DNA of 64,000 nt from Streptomyces lydicus (GTDB lineage: Bacteria; Actinomycetota; Actinomycetes; Streptomycetales; Streptomycetaceae), in assembly GCF_004125265.1 (NCBI RefSeq), contig NZ_RDTE01000003.1, forward strand, positions 2,728,001 through 2,792,000, in the 5' to 3' direction. The notes beneath the pieces are model-generated. The model was not told the origin of the DNA and did not search any database. It worked only from the letters and a program-made list of their open reading frames with translations. Positions 44,787-54,329 of this stretch are shown in pieces. The position numbers and the translations under genes are program-made. The first letter of the stretch is position 1. The number at the start of each line of letters is the position of its first letter.

Positions 44787-45746
44787 TCAGGCCCCGTTCG
44801 TCAGCCCGTCAACCAACTCATCGGCCGCCCGATACGGATCCGTCTCACCGCTGACGATCCGCTCCGCAAGCGCACCCAGCCGCCGATCCCCCCGCAGATC
44901 CCCGATCCGCTCCCGCAGCGCCGTGACCGCGATCGTCTCGACCTCATGCGCCGCCCGCGAGCGGCGCCGCTCGCCCAGCACCCCCCGCTCCTCCATCCAG
45001 GCCCGGTGCTTCTCCAGCGCCTCGACGACCTCGTCGACCCCCTCGCCCCGCGCCGCGACCGTCTTGACGATCGGCGGCCGCCAGTCCCCCGCCGCCCGGG
45101 ACTCGCCCAGCCCCAGCATGTGGTTGAGCTCGCGGGCGGTCGCGTCGGCGCCGTCCCGGTCGGCCTTGTTGACGACGTAGACATCGCCGATCTCCAGGAT
45201 TCCGGCCTTGGCCGCCTGGATGCCGTCGCCCATGCCGGGCGCGAGCAGCACCACGCTCGTGTCGGCCTGCGAGGCGATCTCGACCTCGGACTGGCCGACG
45301 CCGACCGTCTCGACGAGGACCACATCGCAGCCCGCCGCGTCCAGGACCCGGATCGCCTGGGGCGCGGCCCACGCCAGGCCGCCCAGATGGCCGCGGGTGG
45401 CCATCGAGCGGATGTAGACGCCGGGGTCGGAGGCGTGCTCGCTCATCCGTACGCGGTCGCCGAGGAGCGCGCCGCCGGAGAACGGCGAGGACGGGTCGAC
45501 GGCGAGCACGCCGACCCGTTTGCCCGTCTTGCGGTAGGCCGTCACCAGCGCGGAGGTGGTGGTGGACTTGCCGACGCCGGGCGAGCCGGTCAGCCCGACC
45601 ACATAGGCGTTGCCGGTGAGCGGCGCCAGGGCCGCCATCACCTCACGCAGCTCCGGTGACGCCCCCTCCACGAGGGAGATCAGCCGGGCCACGGCCCTCG
45701 GCCGGCCCTGCCGTGCCTGCTCCACCAGCTGTGGGACGTCCACCAT
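44787..45746 (-). CDS. meaB: MeaB/ArgK-family G-protein chaperone of B12 mutases
   Basis: MeaB (319 residues) is a SIMIBI-class GTPase that loads, protects and repairs adenosylcobalamin-dependent acyl-CoA mutases. Walker A GSPGVGKS is at 54-61, followed by AVDPSSPFSGGALLGDRVRM, the Walker B region VLVETVGVGQSE with the switch that senses nucleotide, and the base-specificity NKAD. The ATG has AAGGAG upstream. It lies 72 bp downstream of a thiolase gene on the same strand and is divergent in function only from icmA, whose product it should serve. Confidence 0.95.
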   Translation of the reverse strand: MVDVPQLVEQARQGRPRAVARLISLVEGASPELREVMAALAPLTGNAYVVGLTGSPGVGKSTTTSALVTAYRKTGKRVGVLAVDPSSPFSGGALLGDRVRMSEHASDPGVYIRSMATRGHLGGLAWAAPQAIRVLDAAGCDVVLVETVGVGQSEVEIASQADTSVVLLAPGMGDGIQAAKAGILEIGDVYVVNKADRDGADATARELNHMLGLGESRAAGDWRPPIVKTVAARGEGVDEVVEALEKHRAWMEERGVLGERRRSRAAHEVETIAVTALRERIGDLRGDRRLGALAERIVSGETDPYRAADELVDGLTNGA

Positions 45747-45818
45747 CGCCGCTCGGCTCCTTCGGTTCGCTGGTACGCGAATCGGCCCGCCCGTACGCGT
45801 GCGCGCACGGGCACTCGG

Positions 45819-47030
45819 TTACTTACCCGGTACGCGAATGATCAGCGCGTCGCCCTGACCACCGCCGCCACAGAGCGCGGCGGCACCCACGCCACCGCCC
45901 CGCCGGCGCAGCTCCAGCGCCAGATGCAGCACGATGCGGGCTCCGGACATCCCGATCGGGTGACCCAGCGCAATGGCGCCGCCGTTGACATTCACCTTTT
46001 CCGGGGACACCCCGAGGTCCTTCATCGACTGCACGGCGACGGCCGCGAACGCCTCGTTGATCTCGATCAGGTCAAGATCGTCGACGGTCAGCCCGTCCTT
46101 GCCCAGCGCGTGGTTGATCGCGTTGGACGGCTGGGACTGGAGGGAGTTGTCGGGGCCGGCGACGTTGCCGTGGGCGCCGATCTCCGCGATCCATTCGAGC
46201 CCGAGCTCCTCGGCCTTGGCCTTGCTCATGACGACCACGGCGGCGGCACCGTCGGAGATCTGCGAGGAGGTGCCGGCGGTGATCGTGCCGTCCTTGGCGA
46301 AGGCCGGACGGAGCTTGCCGAGCGATTCCGCGGTGGTTTCGCCGCGGATGCCCTCGTCCTTGCTGAAGACGACCGGCTCACCCTTGCGCTGCGGGATCTC
46401 CACGGGGGTGATCTCGGCCTCGAAGAGCCCGTTCTTCTGCGCGGCGGCGGCCCGCTGGTGGGAGCGCGCGGCGACCTCGTCCTGCTCCGGTCGGGCGATG
46501 CCCAAACGGGTGTTGTGCTTCTCCGTCGACTCGCCCATCGCGATGCCTTCGTAGGCGTCGGTGAGGCCGTCGTGGGCCATCGCGTCGAGCATCTCGACGG
46601 CGCCGTACTTGAAGCCCTCACGGGACTTCGGGAGCAGGTGCGGGGCGTTGGTCATGGACTCCTGGCCGCCGGCAACGATGACGTCGAACTCACCCGCGCG
46701 GATGAGCTGGTCGGCCAGCGCGATGGCGTCGAGGCCGGAGAGGCAGACCTTGTTGACGGTCAGCGCGGGGACGTTCATGGGGATGCCGGCCTTCACCGCC
46801 GCCTGGCGCGCCGGGATCTGCCCCGCCCCGGCCTGGAGCACCTGGCCCATGATCACGTACTGCACCTGGTCGCCGCCGATGCCCGCCCGGTCCAGTGCCG
46901 CCTTGATGGCGACGGCGCCCAGGTCCGCGCCGGAGAAGGTCCGCAGGGATCCCAGGAGCCGCCCCATGGGGGTACGCGCTCCCGCCACGATCACTGAGGT
47001 GCTGCCGTTCGTGCCGTTCGTTGCAGACAT
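45819..47030 (-). CDS. Acetyl-CoA acetyltransferase (thiolase)
   Basis: A 403-residue biosynthetic-type thiolase that condenses two acetyl-CoA to acetoacetyl-CoA or cleaves 3-ketoacyl-CoA. Nucleophile C96 is in [12 protein letters not shown]357 in [10 protein letters not shown] and C387 in CGGGGQG; NEAFA is also present. A Ser/Thr/Asn-rich N-terminus of about 11 residues precedes [12 protein letters not shown]. It is probably co-transcribed with meaB and is divergent from the methylmalonyl-CoA epimerase. Acetoacetyl-CoA would feed the ethylmalonyl-CoA route to butyryl-CoA, the ICM substrate. Confidence 0.95.
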   Translation of the reverse strand: MSATNGTNGSTSVIVAGARTPMGRLLGSLRTFSGADLGAVAIKAALDRAGIGGDQVQYVIMGQVLQAGAGQIPARQAAVKAGIPMNVPALTVNKVCLSGLDAIALADQLIRAGEFDVIVAGGQESMTNAPHLLPKSREGFKYGAVEMLDAMAHDGLTDAYEGIAMGESTEKHNTRLGIARPEQDEVAARSHQRAAAAQKNGLFEAEITPVEIPQRKGEPVVFSKDEGIRGETTAESLGKLRPAFAKDGTITAGTSSQISDGAAAVVVMSKAKAEELGLEWIAEIGAHGNVAGPDNSLQSQPSNAINHALGKDGLTVDDLDLIEINEAFAAVAVQSMKDLGVSPEKVNVNGGAIALGHPIGMSGARIVLHLALELRRRGGGVGAAALCGGGGQGDALIIRVPGK

Positions 47031-47168
47031 GCGGTGCGGCCTTCCTTTGCAGGGAAGTTAACGAGGGTTACCCGTCAATGTACTGAGCGGTACGCGCCGG
47101 GTCACCGGCAAGCGGGTGTGATCGCGCGCACGTTGCGTAACCAGCCGTGCGAGGGGTGCACTGGAGCC

Positions 47169-47609
47169 ATGCTGACGCGAATCGACCACATCGGGATCGC
47201 CTGTTTCGACCTCGACAAGACTGTCGAGTTCTACCGTGCCACGTATGGCTTCGAGGTGTTCCACACCGAGGTCAACGAGGAGCAGGGAGTCCGGGAGGCC
47301 ATGATCAAAATCAATGGGACGTCGGACGGCGGCGCCTCGTATCTGCAGCTTCTGGAGCCCACTCGCGAGGACTCCGCGGTGGGCAAGTGGCTTGCCAAGA
47401 ACGGCGAGGGCGTCCATCACATCGCCTTCGGCACCGCGGACGTGGACGACGACTCCGAGGCCATCCGCGGCAAGGGCGTCCGGGTCCTCTACGACGAGCC
47501 CAGGACCGGTTCGATGGGGTCGCGGATCACCTTCCTGCACCCCAAGGATTGTCACGGAGTGCTCACCGAACTCGTCACCGCGGCGCCCGCCACCTCCGAA
47601 GACCACTGA
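47169..47609 (+). CDS. mce: Methylmalonyl-CoA epimerase
   Basis: A 146-residue vicinal-oxygen-chelate protein that interconverts (2S)- and (2R)-methylmalonyl-CoA between propionyl-CoA carboxylase and methylmalonyl-CoA mutase. The metal ligands and base are in the expected places: H7 (RIDHIGIA), the VHHIAFG histidines and the C-terminal glutamate in GVLTEL, with LQLLEPT in the middle. ATG 47169 fits homology. The gene stands alone between a divergent thiolase gene and scy. Confidence 0.94.
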   Translation: MLTRIDHIGIACFDLDKTVEFYRATYGFEVFHTEVNEEQGVREAMIKINGTSDGGASYLQLLEPTREDSAVGKWLAKNGEGVHHIAFGTADVDDDSEAIRGKGVRVLYDEPRTGSMGSRITFLHPKDCHGVLTELVTAAPATSEDH

Positions 47610-47619
47610 CCATCACCTT

Positions 47620-47651
47620 CCCCGGCCGGTAGAGTGCAGCTTCGGCCGGGG
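47620..47651 (+). terminator. Terminator after the epimerase gene
   Basis: CCCCGGCCG pairs with CGGCCGGGG across a 14-nt loop, 11 bp after the stop codon. Confidence 0.65.
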
Positions 47652-47817
47652 TAAGGGAGTGGGGCTCGGTCCATACTCTGCCGATGATCTGACACCATTT
47701 CTTCGGAAGGGTCAGCTCCGATGGGTGCGAGTCCGGTACGACGTGACGTGTACGGGACGAGCGCCGCAGGACCGGAGACGGCCGCCACCATGACCAGGGG
47801 ACGGATGGGACCGCGCA

Positions 47818-50800
47818 GTGCGGGGCAACGACCGCTACGAGGCTGACGACCACCTCTCGCAGTTCGAGGCCGAGATGGAGCGGCTGAAGAGCGAGCGGGA
47901 CAAGGCCGTCCAGCACGCCGACGACCTCGGCTACCAGGTCGAGGTGCTGCGCGCCAAGCTGCATGAGGCGCGCCGCAACCTCGCGACCCGTCCTGCCTAC
48001 GACAACGTCAGTCATCAGGCCGAGCAGATGCTGCGCAATGCGCAGATCCAGGCGGACCAACTGCGTACGGACGCCGAGCGCGAGCTGCGCGAGGCCCGGG
48101 CGCAGACCCAGCGGCTGCTGCAGGAGCAGGCGGAGCGGCAGTCCCGGCTGGAGGCCGAGCTGCACGCCGAGGCGGTCACCCGGCGCCAGCGGCTCGACGA
48201 GGAGCTCAACGAGCGCCGGCAGACCGTCGAGTCTCACGTCAACGAGAACGTCGCCTGGGCCGAACAGCTGCGTGCCCGGACGGAGTCGCAGGCCCGCCGG
48301 CTGATGGAGGAGTCCCGCCGGGAGGCCGAGCAGGCACTGTCGGCCGCGCGGGACGAGGCCCAGCGGCTGGCCGAACGCGCCCGTGAGCGGCTCGGTACCG
48401 CGGCCGAGGAGGCCCGTACCGAAGCGGAAAGCATTTTGCGCCGCGCCCGTACGGACGCCGAGCGGCTGCTGAACGCCGCCTCCAACCAGGCCCAGGAGGC
48501 CACCGATCAGGCCGAGCAGCTGCGGACCAGCGTCGGCACCGAGTCGGAGGAGGCCCGCCGCCAGGCCGCGGAGCTGACCCGTACCGCCGAGGCCCGCGTC
48601 CAGGAGGCGGACAAGGCGCTGCGCGAGGCGCGCGCCGAGGCCGAGAAGCTGGTCGAGGAGGCGCAGCAGAGCGCCACCAAGCGGCTGACGGCGGCCGAGT
48701 CGGACAACGAGCAGCGCACCCGTACGGCCAAGGCGGAGATCGCCCGGCTGGTCGGCGAGGCCACCAAGGACGCCGAAGCGCTCAAGGCCGAGGCCGAGCA
48801 ACTGCGCGAGGACGCCCGCACGGAGGCCGACCGGCTGATCGCCGAGGCGGAGGAGACCGCCCGGTCCAAGGCGTCCGAGGACGCCGCGGCCCAGCTGGCG
48901 AAGGCCGCCCGCACCGCCGAGGAGGTGCTGAACAAGGCCTCGGAGGACGCCAAGGCCACCACCAAGGCGGCCGCGGAGGAGGCCGAACGGCTGCGCAGCG
49001 AGGCCGAGGCCGAGGCCGACCGGCTGCGCGAAGAGGCGCATGACACCGCGGCCCAGCTCAAGGGCGCGGCGAAGGACGACACCAAGGAGTACCGCGCCAA
49101 GACCGCCGAACTCCAGGAGGAGGCACGGCGGCTGCGCGGCGAGGCCGAGCAGCTGCGCGCGGACGCGGTCGCCGAGGGCGAGCGGATCCGCAGCGAGGCC
49201 CGCCGGGAGGCGGTCCAGCAGATCGAGGAGGCGGCCGGGTCCGCCGAGGAGCTGCTGGGCAAGGCCAAGGCCGATGCCGAGGAGACCCGTTCGGGCGCCG
49301 TCGCGGAGAGCGAGCGGGTGCGGACGGAGGCCATCGAGCGGGCCACCGCGCTGCGCAAGCAGGCCGAAGAGGCGCTGGAGCGGGCCCGGTCCGAGGGCGA
49401 GGAGCTGCTGACCGAGGGCGCCCAGGCCGCGGAGATGGTGACCACCGAGGCCGAGGAGTCCGCCGCGCGGCTGCGCGCGGCGGCCGAAGAGGCCGCGAAG
49501 GAGCTGCGGACCGAAGCACAGGCCGAGCTGGACCGCCTGCACGGCGAGGCGGAGGAGAAGGTCACCGCCGCCGAGCGGACGCTGCGCGACGCCCGCGCAG
49601 AGGCGGAGCGGCTGCGCCGGGAGACCCAGGAGGACGCCGCCCGGCTCAAGGCGGAGTCGGCGGAGCGGCGCCGGACGCTGCAGCAGGAGGCCGAGGAGGA
49701 GGCCGAGCGGCTGCGCGACGAGGCCGCGTCCGACGCCTCGTCGGCCCGGGCCGAGGGCGAGTCGGTGGCGACGCGGCTGCGCAGCGAGGCGTCGGCCGAG
49801 GCGGAGCGGCTGAAGTCGGAGGCGCAGGAGACCGCGGACCGGGTGCGTGCCGAGGCCGCGACGGCCGCGGAGCGCACCGGCGCGGAGGCGGCACAGGCAC
49901 TGGCCGCGGCCCAGGAGGAGGCCGCGCGGCGGCGCCGGGAGGCCGAGCAGCTGCTGGGCGAGGCCCGCGAGGAGGCCCACCAGGAGCGCACCGCGGCCCG
50001 CGAGCAGAGCGAGGAGCTGCTGGCGTCGGCCCGTACGCGGGTGGGCGAGGCGCAGGAGGAAGCCGAGCGGCTGGTCGAGGAAGCGGACCGGCGTGCGGGC
50101 GAGTTGGTGGCGGCGGCCGAGCAGACCGCACAGCAGGTGCGGGACGCGGTCGCGGGGCTGCACGAGCAGGCCGGTGAGGAGATCGCCGGACTGCGTTCGG
50201 CGGCCGAGCACGCCGCGGAGCGCACCAAGGCCGAGGCGCAGGACGAGGCGGACCGGGTCCGCAAGGACGCCTACGAGGAGCGGGAGCGCGCCTCGCAGGA
50301 CGCCGCACGGGCGCGGCAGGAGGCCCAGGAGGCCCAGGAAGCCGCGAAGGTCCTGGCGGAGCGGGCGGTCTCCGAGGCCATCGAGGAGGCCGACGCGCTC
50401 CGTACGGAGGCGGCCGGTGTCCTGGACGCGGCGCGACGGGACGCCGATACGGCGCGGTCCGAGGCCGCCGAGCAGGCCGACCGGCTGGTGTCGGAGGCGA
50501 CCGGGCAGGCCGAGAAGCTGGTCGCGGACGCCACGGCGAAGGCACAGCAGCTGCGCACCGACGCCTCGGACGCGCTGGCCGCGGGCGAGCAGGACGCGGC
50601 GCGGGCCCGTGCGGAGGCGCGCAACGACGCGAACCGGATGCGCTCGGACGCCGCCGAGCAGGCCGACCGTCTGGTCACCGAGGCCCGCACGGAGGCCGAA
50701 CGGATCGTCACCGAGGCGACCGAGCTGACCTCGTCGGCGCAGGACGACGCGGACCGTACGGTCCAGGAGGCCCAGCAGAACGCCGAGCGGCTGCGGGCCG

Positions 50801-52068
50801 AGGGCGAGCAGCAGGCGCAGTCCCTGGTGGCGGAGGCGACCGAGACGGCCGAGCGGCTGCGGACGGAGGCGGCCGAGGCCCTGGAGAAGGCCCGTCTCGA
50901 CGCCGAGCACACCGGCGACCAGGCGCGCGAGGCGGCGAACAAGACCCGCTCGGACGCCGCCGAGCAGGCCGACCAGCTGATGTCGGAGGCGGCGACCGAG
51001 GCGGAGCGGCTGCGCACGGACGCGGCGGAGACGACCGCGGACGCCGAACGGGACGCGGACCGCACCCGGGCCGATGCCCGCGAGCAGGCGGACCGCATGG
51101 TCGCGACGGCCACCGCGGAGGCGGACCGGCTGCGCACGGAGGCGGCCGAGACGGTCACCGCCGCCCAGGAGCACGCCACCCGCACCCGCAGCGAGTCCGC
51201 GAAGGTCAAGGAGGACGCCGAGGCGGCGGCCGAGCGGACCCGTACCCAGGCGCAGCAGGAGGCGGACCGGCTCATCGACGAGGCGCGCAAGGACGCCGCC
51301 AAGCGCCGCGGGGACGCGGCCGAGCAGGCGGACCAGTTGGTCGCCAAGGCCCAGGAGGAGGCCCTGAAGGCCGCCACCGCGGCCGAGGAGCAGGCCGACA
51401 CGATGGTCGGCGCGGCCCGCAAGGAGGCCGACCGGCTCATCGACGAGGCGACGACCGACGGCAATGCCCGGGTGGAGAAGGCCCGTACGGACGCGAACAC
51501 GCTGCTGGAAGAGGCCCGCGGCGACGCCACGGGCATCCGGGAGCGCGCCGAGGAGCTGCGCCGGCGGATCGAGTCCGAGGTGGAGGAGCTCCACGAGCGG
51601 GCCCGCCGGGAGTCCGCGGAGACGATGAAGAACGCCGGCGAACGGGTCGACAAGCTCATCGCGCAGGCCACCGCCCAGCAGGTGGAGGCCGAGGAGAAGG
51701 CCGACCGGATGGTGGCGGACGCCAACAGCGAGGCGAGCAAGGTCCGGATCTCGGCGGTGAAGAAGGCCGAGGGCCTGATCAAGGAGGCCGAGAACAAGAA
51801 GGCCGAGGCGGTGCGCGACGCGGAGCGGATGCGCGGCGAGGCCGAGGCCGAGGCCGCCCGGATCGTGGACGAGGGCAAGCGGGAGCTGGAGGTCCTGGTG
51901 CGGCGGCGCGAGGACATCAACACCGAAATCAGCCGCGTTCAGGACGTTCTGGAGGCCCTGGAGTCGTTCGAGACACCCGGCGGAAACGGGGAAGGCAAGG
52001 GCGGCGGGGTGAAGGCGGCCGCGGGCGCGGGGGCAACTCGTTCGAGTGGCAAGCAGTCTGAAGGGTAG
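47818..52068 (+). CDS. scy: Scy polarity coiled-coil scaffold
   Basis: Scy (1416 residues) is a giant cytoplasmic coiled-coil protein that assembles with DivIVA and FilP at hyphal tips and controls polar growth. A short conserved N-terminal head (DDHLSQFEAEMERLKSERDK then LGYQVEVLRAKLHEARRNLATRP) precedes more than 1200 residues of Ala/Glu/Arg-rich coiled coil with repeats such as EAERLRxEAxEAA, known in this family as an unusual 51-residue hendecad/heptad period. The C-terminal 40 residues are Gly/Ser-rich. It is somewhat longer than the S. coelicolor protein (about 1326 residues by memory), consistent with gain of repeat units. GTG 47818 is the likely start; filP lies 113 bp downstream. Confidence 0.95.
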   Translation: MRGNDRYEADDHLSQFEAEMERLKSERDKAVQHADDLGYQVEVLRAKLHEARRNLATRPAYDNVSHQAEQMLRNAQIQADQLRTDAERELREARAQTQRLLQEQAERQSRLEAELHAEAVTRRQRLDEELNERRQTVESHVNENVAWAEQLRARTESQARRLMEESRREAEQALSAARDEAQRLAERARERLGTAAEEARTEAESILRRARTDAERLLNAASNQAQEATDQAEQLRTSVGTESEEARRQAAELTRTAEARVQEADKALREARAEAEKLVEEAQQSATKRLTAAESDNEQRTRTAKAEIARLVGEATKDAEALKAEAEQLREDARTEADRLIAEAEETARSKASEDAAAQLAKAARTAEEVLNKASEDAKATTKAAAEEAERLRSEAEAEADRLREEAHDTAAQLKGAAKDDTKEYRAKTAELQEEARRLRGEAEQLRADAVAEGERIRSEARREAVQQIEEAAGSAEELLGKAKADAEETRSGAVAESERVRTEAIERATALRKQAEEALERARSEGEELLTEGAQAAEMVTTEAEESAARLRAAAEEAAKELRTEAQAELDRLHGEAEEKVTAAERTLRDARAEAERLRRETQEDAARLKAESAERRRTLQQEAEEEAERLRDEAASDASSARAEGESVATRLRSEASAEAERLKSEAQETADRVRAEAATAAERTGAEAAQALAAAQEEAARRRREAEQLLGEAREEAHQERTAAREQSEELLASARTRVGEAQEEAERLVEEADRRAGELVAAAEQTAQQVRDAVAGLHEQAGEEIAGLRSAAEHAAERTKAEAQDEADRVRKDAYEERERASQDAARARQEAQEAQEAAKVLAERAVSEAIEEADALRTEAAGVLDAARRDADTARSEAAEQADRLVSEATGQAEKLVADATAKAQQLRTDASDALAAGEQDAARARAEARNDANRMRSDAAEQADRLVTEARTEAERIVTEATELTSSAQDDADRTVQEAQQNAERLRAEGEQQAQSLVAEATETAERLRTEAAEALEKARLDAEHTGDQAREAANKTRSDAAEQADQLMSEAATEAERLRTDAAETTADAERDADRTRADAREQADRMVATATAEADRLRTEAAETVTAAQEHATRTRSESAKVKEDAEAAAERTRTQAQQEADRLIDEARKDAAKRRGDAAEQADQLVAKAQEEALKAATAAEEQADTMVGAARKEADRLIDEATTDGNARVEKARTDANTLLEEARGDATGIRERAEELRRRIESEVEELHERARRESAETMKNAGERVDKLIAQATAQQVEAEEKADRMVADANSEASKVRISAVKKAEGLIKEAENKKAEAVRDAERMRGEAEAEAARIVDEGKRELEVLVRRREDINTEISRVQDVLEALESFETPGGNGEGKGGGVKAAAGAGATRSSGKQSEG

Positions 52069-52136
52069 CCACTCAAATGAGGGGTCATTCTCCGGATCAA
52101 ACCCGCAATGACTCGATGACACGCCGTGATGGCCCC

Positions 52137-52142
52137 TAGGAT
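52137..52142 (+). promoter_or_regulatory. Predicted filP -10 box
   Basis: TAGGAT lies 39 bp before the filP ATG; transcription would start near 52149, giving a short leader with an AGGAA ribosome site. The -35 is not clear. Confidence 0.4.
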
Positions 52143-52181
52143 TCTCCTTATCACCTCACCGGTCTCTTCGACAGGAACCCC

Positions 52182-53120
52182 ATGAGCGACACTTCCTCCC
52201 CCTTCGGCTTCGAGCTCGTGCGGCGTGGGTACGACCGCGGTCAGGTGGACGACCGCATTACGAAGCTCGTCGCCGATCGCGACAGCGCGCTGGCCCGCAT
52301 CACGTCGCTGGAAAAGCGGATCGAGGAGCTGCACCTCGAAACGCAGAACGCCCAGGCGCAGGTCAATGACGCCGAACCGTCTTACGCGGGCCTCGGTGCG
52401 CGCGTGGAGAAGATCCTCCGCCTCGCCGAAGAGGAAGCGAAGGATCTCCGTGAAGAGGCCCGCCGGGCCGCCGAGCAGCACCGCGAGCTGGCCGAGTCGG
52501 CCGCCCAGCAGGTCCGTAACGACGCCGAGCAGTTCGCCACCGACCGGAAGGCGAAGGCGGAGGACGAGGGCGCCCGGATCGTCGAGAAGGCCAAGGGCGA
52601 GGCGGCGACGCTGCGCGCCGAGGCGCAGAAGGACGCGCAGTCCAAGCGCGAGGAGGCGGACTCCCTCTTCGAGGAGACCCGGGCCAAGGCCGCGCAGGCC
52701 GCGGCGGACTTCGAGACCAACCTCGCCAAGCGCCGTGAGCAGTCCGAGCGTGACCTGGCCTCGCGTCAGGCCAAGGCCGAGAAGCGGCTCGCGGAGATCG
52801 AGCACCGCGCCGAGCAGCTCCGCCTGGAGGCCGAGAAGCTGCGGACGGACGCGGAGCGCCGGGCCCGCCAGACGGTGGAGACCGCGCAGCGCCAGGCCGA
52901 GGACATCGTGGCGGACGCCAACGCCAAGGCGGATCGTATCCGCAGCGAATCCGAGCGCGAGCTGGCGGCGCTGACCAACCGCCGCGACTCGATCAACGCC
53001 CAGCTGACCAACGTCCGCGAGATGCTGGCGACGCTGACCGGTGCGGCGGTGGCCGCGGCCGGCGCCCCCGGCGACGACGAGACCGCCTCGCACGGCGTCC
53101 CCGCCCAGCAGACCCGCTGA
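52182..53120 (+). CDS. filP: FilP intermediate-filament-like cytoskeletal protein
   Basis: FilP (312 residues) is a coiled-coil protein that forms filaments supporting hyphal stiffness and working with DivIVA and Scy behind the tip. The head SPFGFELVRRGYDRGQVDDR has the FEVVRRGYD-like motif shared with DivIVA-type proteins. Two long coiled coils (about 20-60 and 70-270) follow with a short break at NDAEPSYAGLG, then an Ala/Gly-rich tail. AGGAA precedes the ATG. Confidence 0.96.
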   Translation: MSDTSSPFGFELVRRGYDRGQVDDRITKLVADRDSALARITSLEKRIEELHLETQNAQAQVNDAEPSYAGLGARVEKILRLAEEEAKDLREEARRAAEQHRELAESAAQQVRNDAEQFATDRKAKAEDEGARIVEKAKGEAATLRAEAQKDAQSKREEADSLFEETRAKAAQAAADFETNLAKRREQSERDLASRQAKAEKRLAEIEHRAEQLRLEAEKLRTDAERRARQTVETAQRQAEDIVADANAKADRIRSESERELAALTNRRDSINAQLTNVREMLATLTGAAVAAAGAPGDDETASHGVPAQQTR

Positions 53121-53151
53121 CTCCCCCGGCTGACGCCGGGAGGTGCCCCCA
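53121..53151. repeat. Dispersed palindromic repeat after filP
   Basis: A 31-bp segment beginning CTCCCCCGGC and ending GGGAGGTGCCCCCA lies directly after the filP stop, with CCCGGC/GCCGGG arms. The right half matches the segment inside the second AIM24 gene (38834-38868). Confidence 0.65.
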
Positions 53152-53171
53152 GGCAGGTCCCGAAACGGTCG

Positions 53172-53210
53172 CGCGCCCCCGTACCGCCTCTGTGGTGGTG
53201 CGGGGGCGCG
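53172..53210 (+). terminator. Terminator after filP
   Basis: CGCGCCCCCG pairs with CGGGGGCGCG (10 bp, extended by partial TACC/GGTG pairing) about 52 bp after filP. Confidence 0.75.
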
Positions 53211-53269
53211 GTGCGTACGGGGGTCAGCCGGGCGGCCCCGCACCGGTGGCCGGGGCCACGGAGCGGGCC

Positions 53270-53275
53270 TAGCGT
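53270..53275 (+). promoter_or_regulatory. Predicted -10 box of a leaderless ABC-ATPase transcript
   Basis: TAGCGT ends 7 nt before the ATG at 53283 and no ribosome site is visible. Confidence 0.4.
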
Positions 53276-53282
53276 GCTGTAC

Positions 53283-54326
53283 ATGATCGAGCTCGAGGGG
53301 CTGACCAAGCATTACGGCGACAAGGTCGCCGTGGACCACCTCACCTTCACCGTGCGGCCCGGTATCGTCACCGGCTTCCTCGGCCCCAACGGCGCGGGCA
53401 AGTCGACGACCATGCGGATGATGCTCGACCTGGACAACCCGACGTCGGGCACGGTCCGGATCAACGGCAGGCACTACCGCCGGATGCAGGATCCGCTGAC
53501 GTACATCGGGGCGCTGCTGGAGGCGAAGTCGGTGCACGGCGGCCGGAGCGCCGCCAACCATCTGCTGTGTCTGGCGCAGAGCAACGGCATCCCCCGCAGG
53601 CGGGTCGGCGAGGTGCTGGACACCGTGGGGCTGAGCGCCGTCGCCAAGAAGCGGACGAAGGGGTTCTCGCTCGGGATGAGCCAGCGGCTGGGCATCGCCG
53701 CCGCGCTGCTCGGCGATCCGCAGGTGCTGCTCTTCGACGAGCCGGTCAACGGCCTCGACCCCGAGGGAATCCACTGGATCCGCACGCTCATGCAGAACCT
53801 CGCGGCCCAGGGCCGTACCGTTTTCGTCTCCTCGCATCTGATGAGCGAGATGGCGCTGACCGCCGAGCACCTGATCGTGATCGGGCAGGGCCGGCTGATG
53901 GCGGACACCTCGATGAAGGACTTCATCCACCAGAACTCGCGGTCCTACGTCCGGATGCGCTCCCCGGAGCAGGAGAAGCTGCTGGACCTGCTGCACACCG
54001 AGGGCATGCAGGCGGTGGCGGCCGGCAACGGCTCGCTGGAGGTCGACGGGGTGCCCGCGGAGCGGCTGGGCGAACTGGCCGCGGCACATCAGCTGGTGCT
54101 CCATGAGCTGAGCCCTCAGCAGGCCTCCCTGGAGGAGGCGTTCATGCAGCTGACCGCGGAGTCGGTGGAGTACCACGCACACGGCGGCGAACCGGTGCCG
54201 GCGCAGGCCGGCGGGTGGTCGCCGGCGGCGCGGCCCCCGGGAGAGCCGCAGCCGGCCGGGGCACGGCCGGGCGAACCGCAGCCGACCGGCTGGGGCGCAA
54301 ACTGGCAGAAGAAGAAGAGGAGCTGA
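53283..54326 (+). CDS. ABC-2-type transporter ATP-binding protein 1
   Basis: A 347-residue ATPase of the CcmA/DrrA-like group. Walker A is GPNGAGKS, the signature region reads SLGMSQRLGIAAALLGDP, Walker B is LLFDEPVNGLDPEG, and the switch histidine is in SSHLMSE. The C-terminal 120 residues hold a regulatory domain and a Pro-rich tail. The ATG 53283 seems leaderless. It is followed after 3 bp by its permease gene, and the pair is duplicated next door (55353-58024). The substrate is unknown; such pairs export antibiotics, lipids or peptides. Confidence 0.93.
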   Translation: MIELEGLTKHYGDKVAVDHLTFTVRPGIVTGFLGPNGAGKSTTMRMMLDLDNPTSGTVRINGRHYRRMQDPLTYIGALLEAKSVHGGRSAANHLLCLAQSNGIPRRRVGEVLDTVGLSAVAKKRTKGFSLGMSQRLGIAAALLGDPQVLLFDEPVNGLDPEGIHWIRTLMQNLAAQGRTVFVSSHLMSEMALTAEHLIVIGQGRLMADTSMKDFIHQNSRSYVRMRSPEQEKLLDLLHTEGMQAVAAGNGSLEVDGVPAERLGELAAAHQLVLHELSPQQASLEEAFMQLTAESVEYHAHGGEPVPAQAGGWSPAARPPGEPQPAGARPGEPQPTGWGANWQKKKRS

Positions 54327-54329
54327 CGG

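Noticed and set aside
47575..52122. 1515-codon open frame antisense to scy
   Set aside because: It is Leu/Gly/Arg monotony created by the biased codons of the Ala/Glu/Arg coiled coil on the other strand; no independent start signal or homology.
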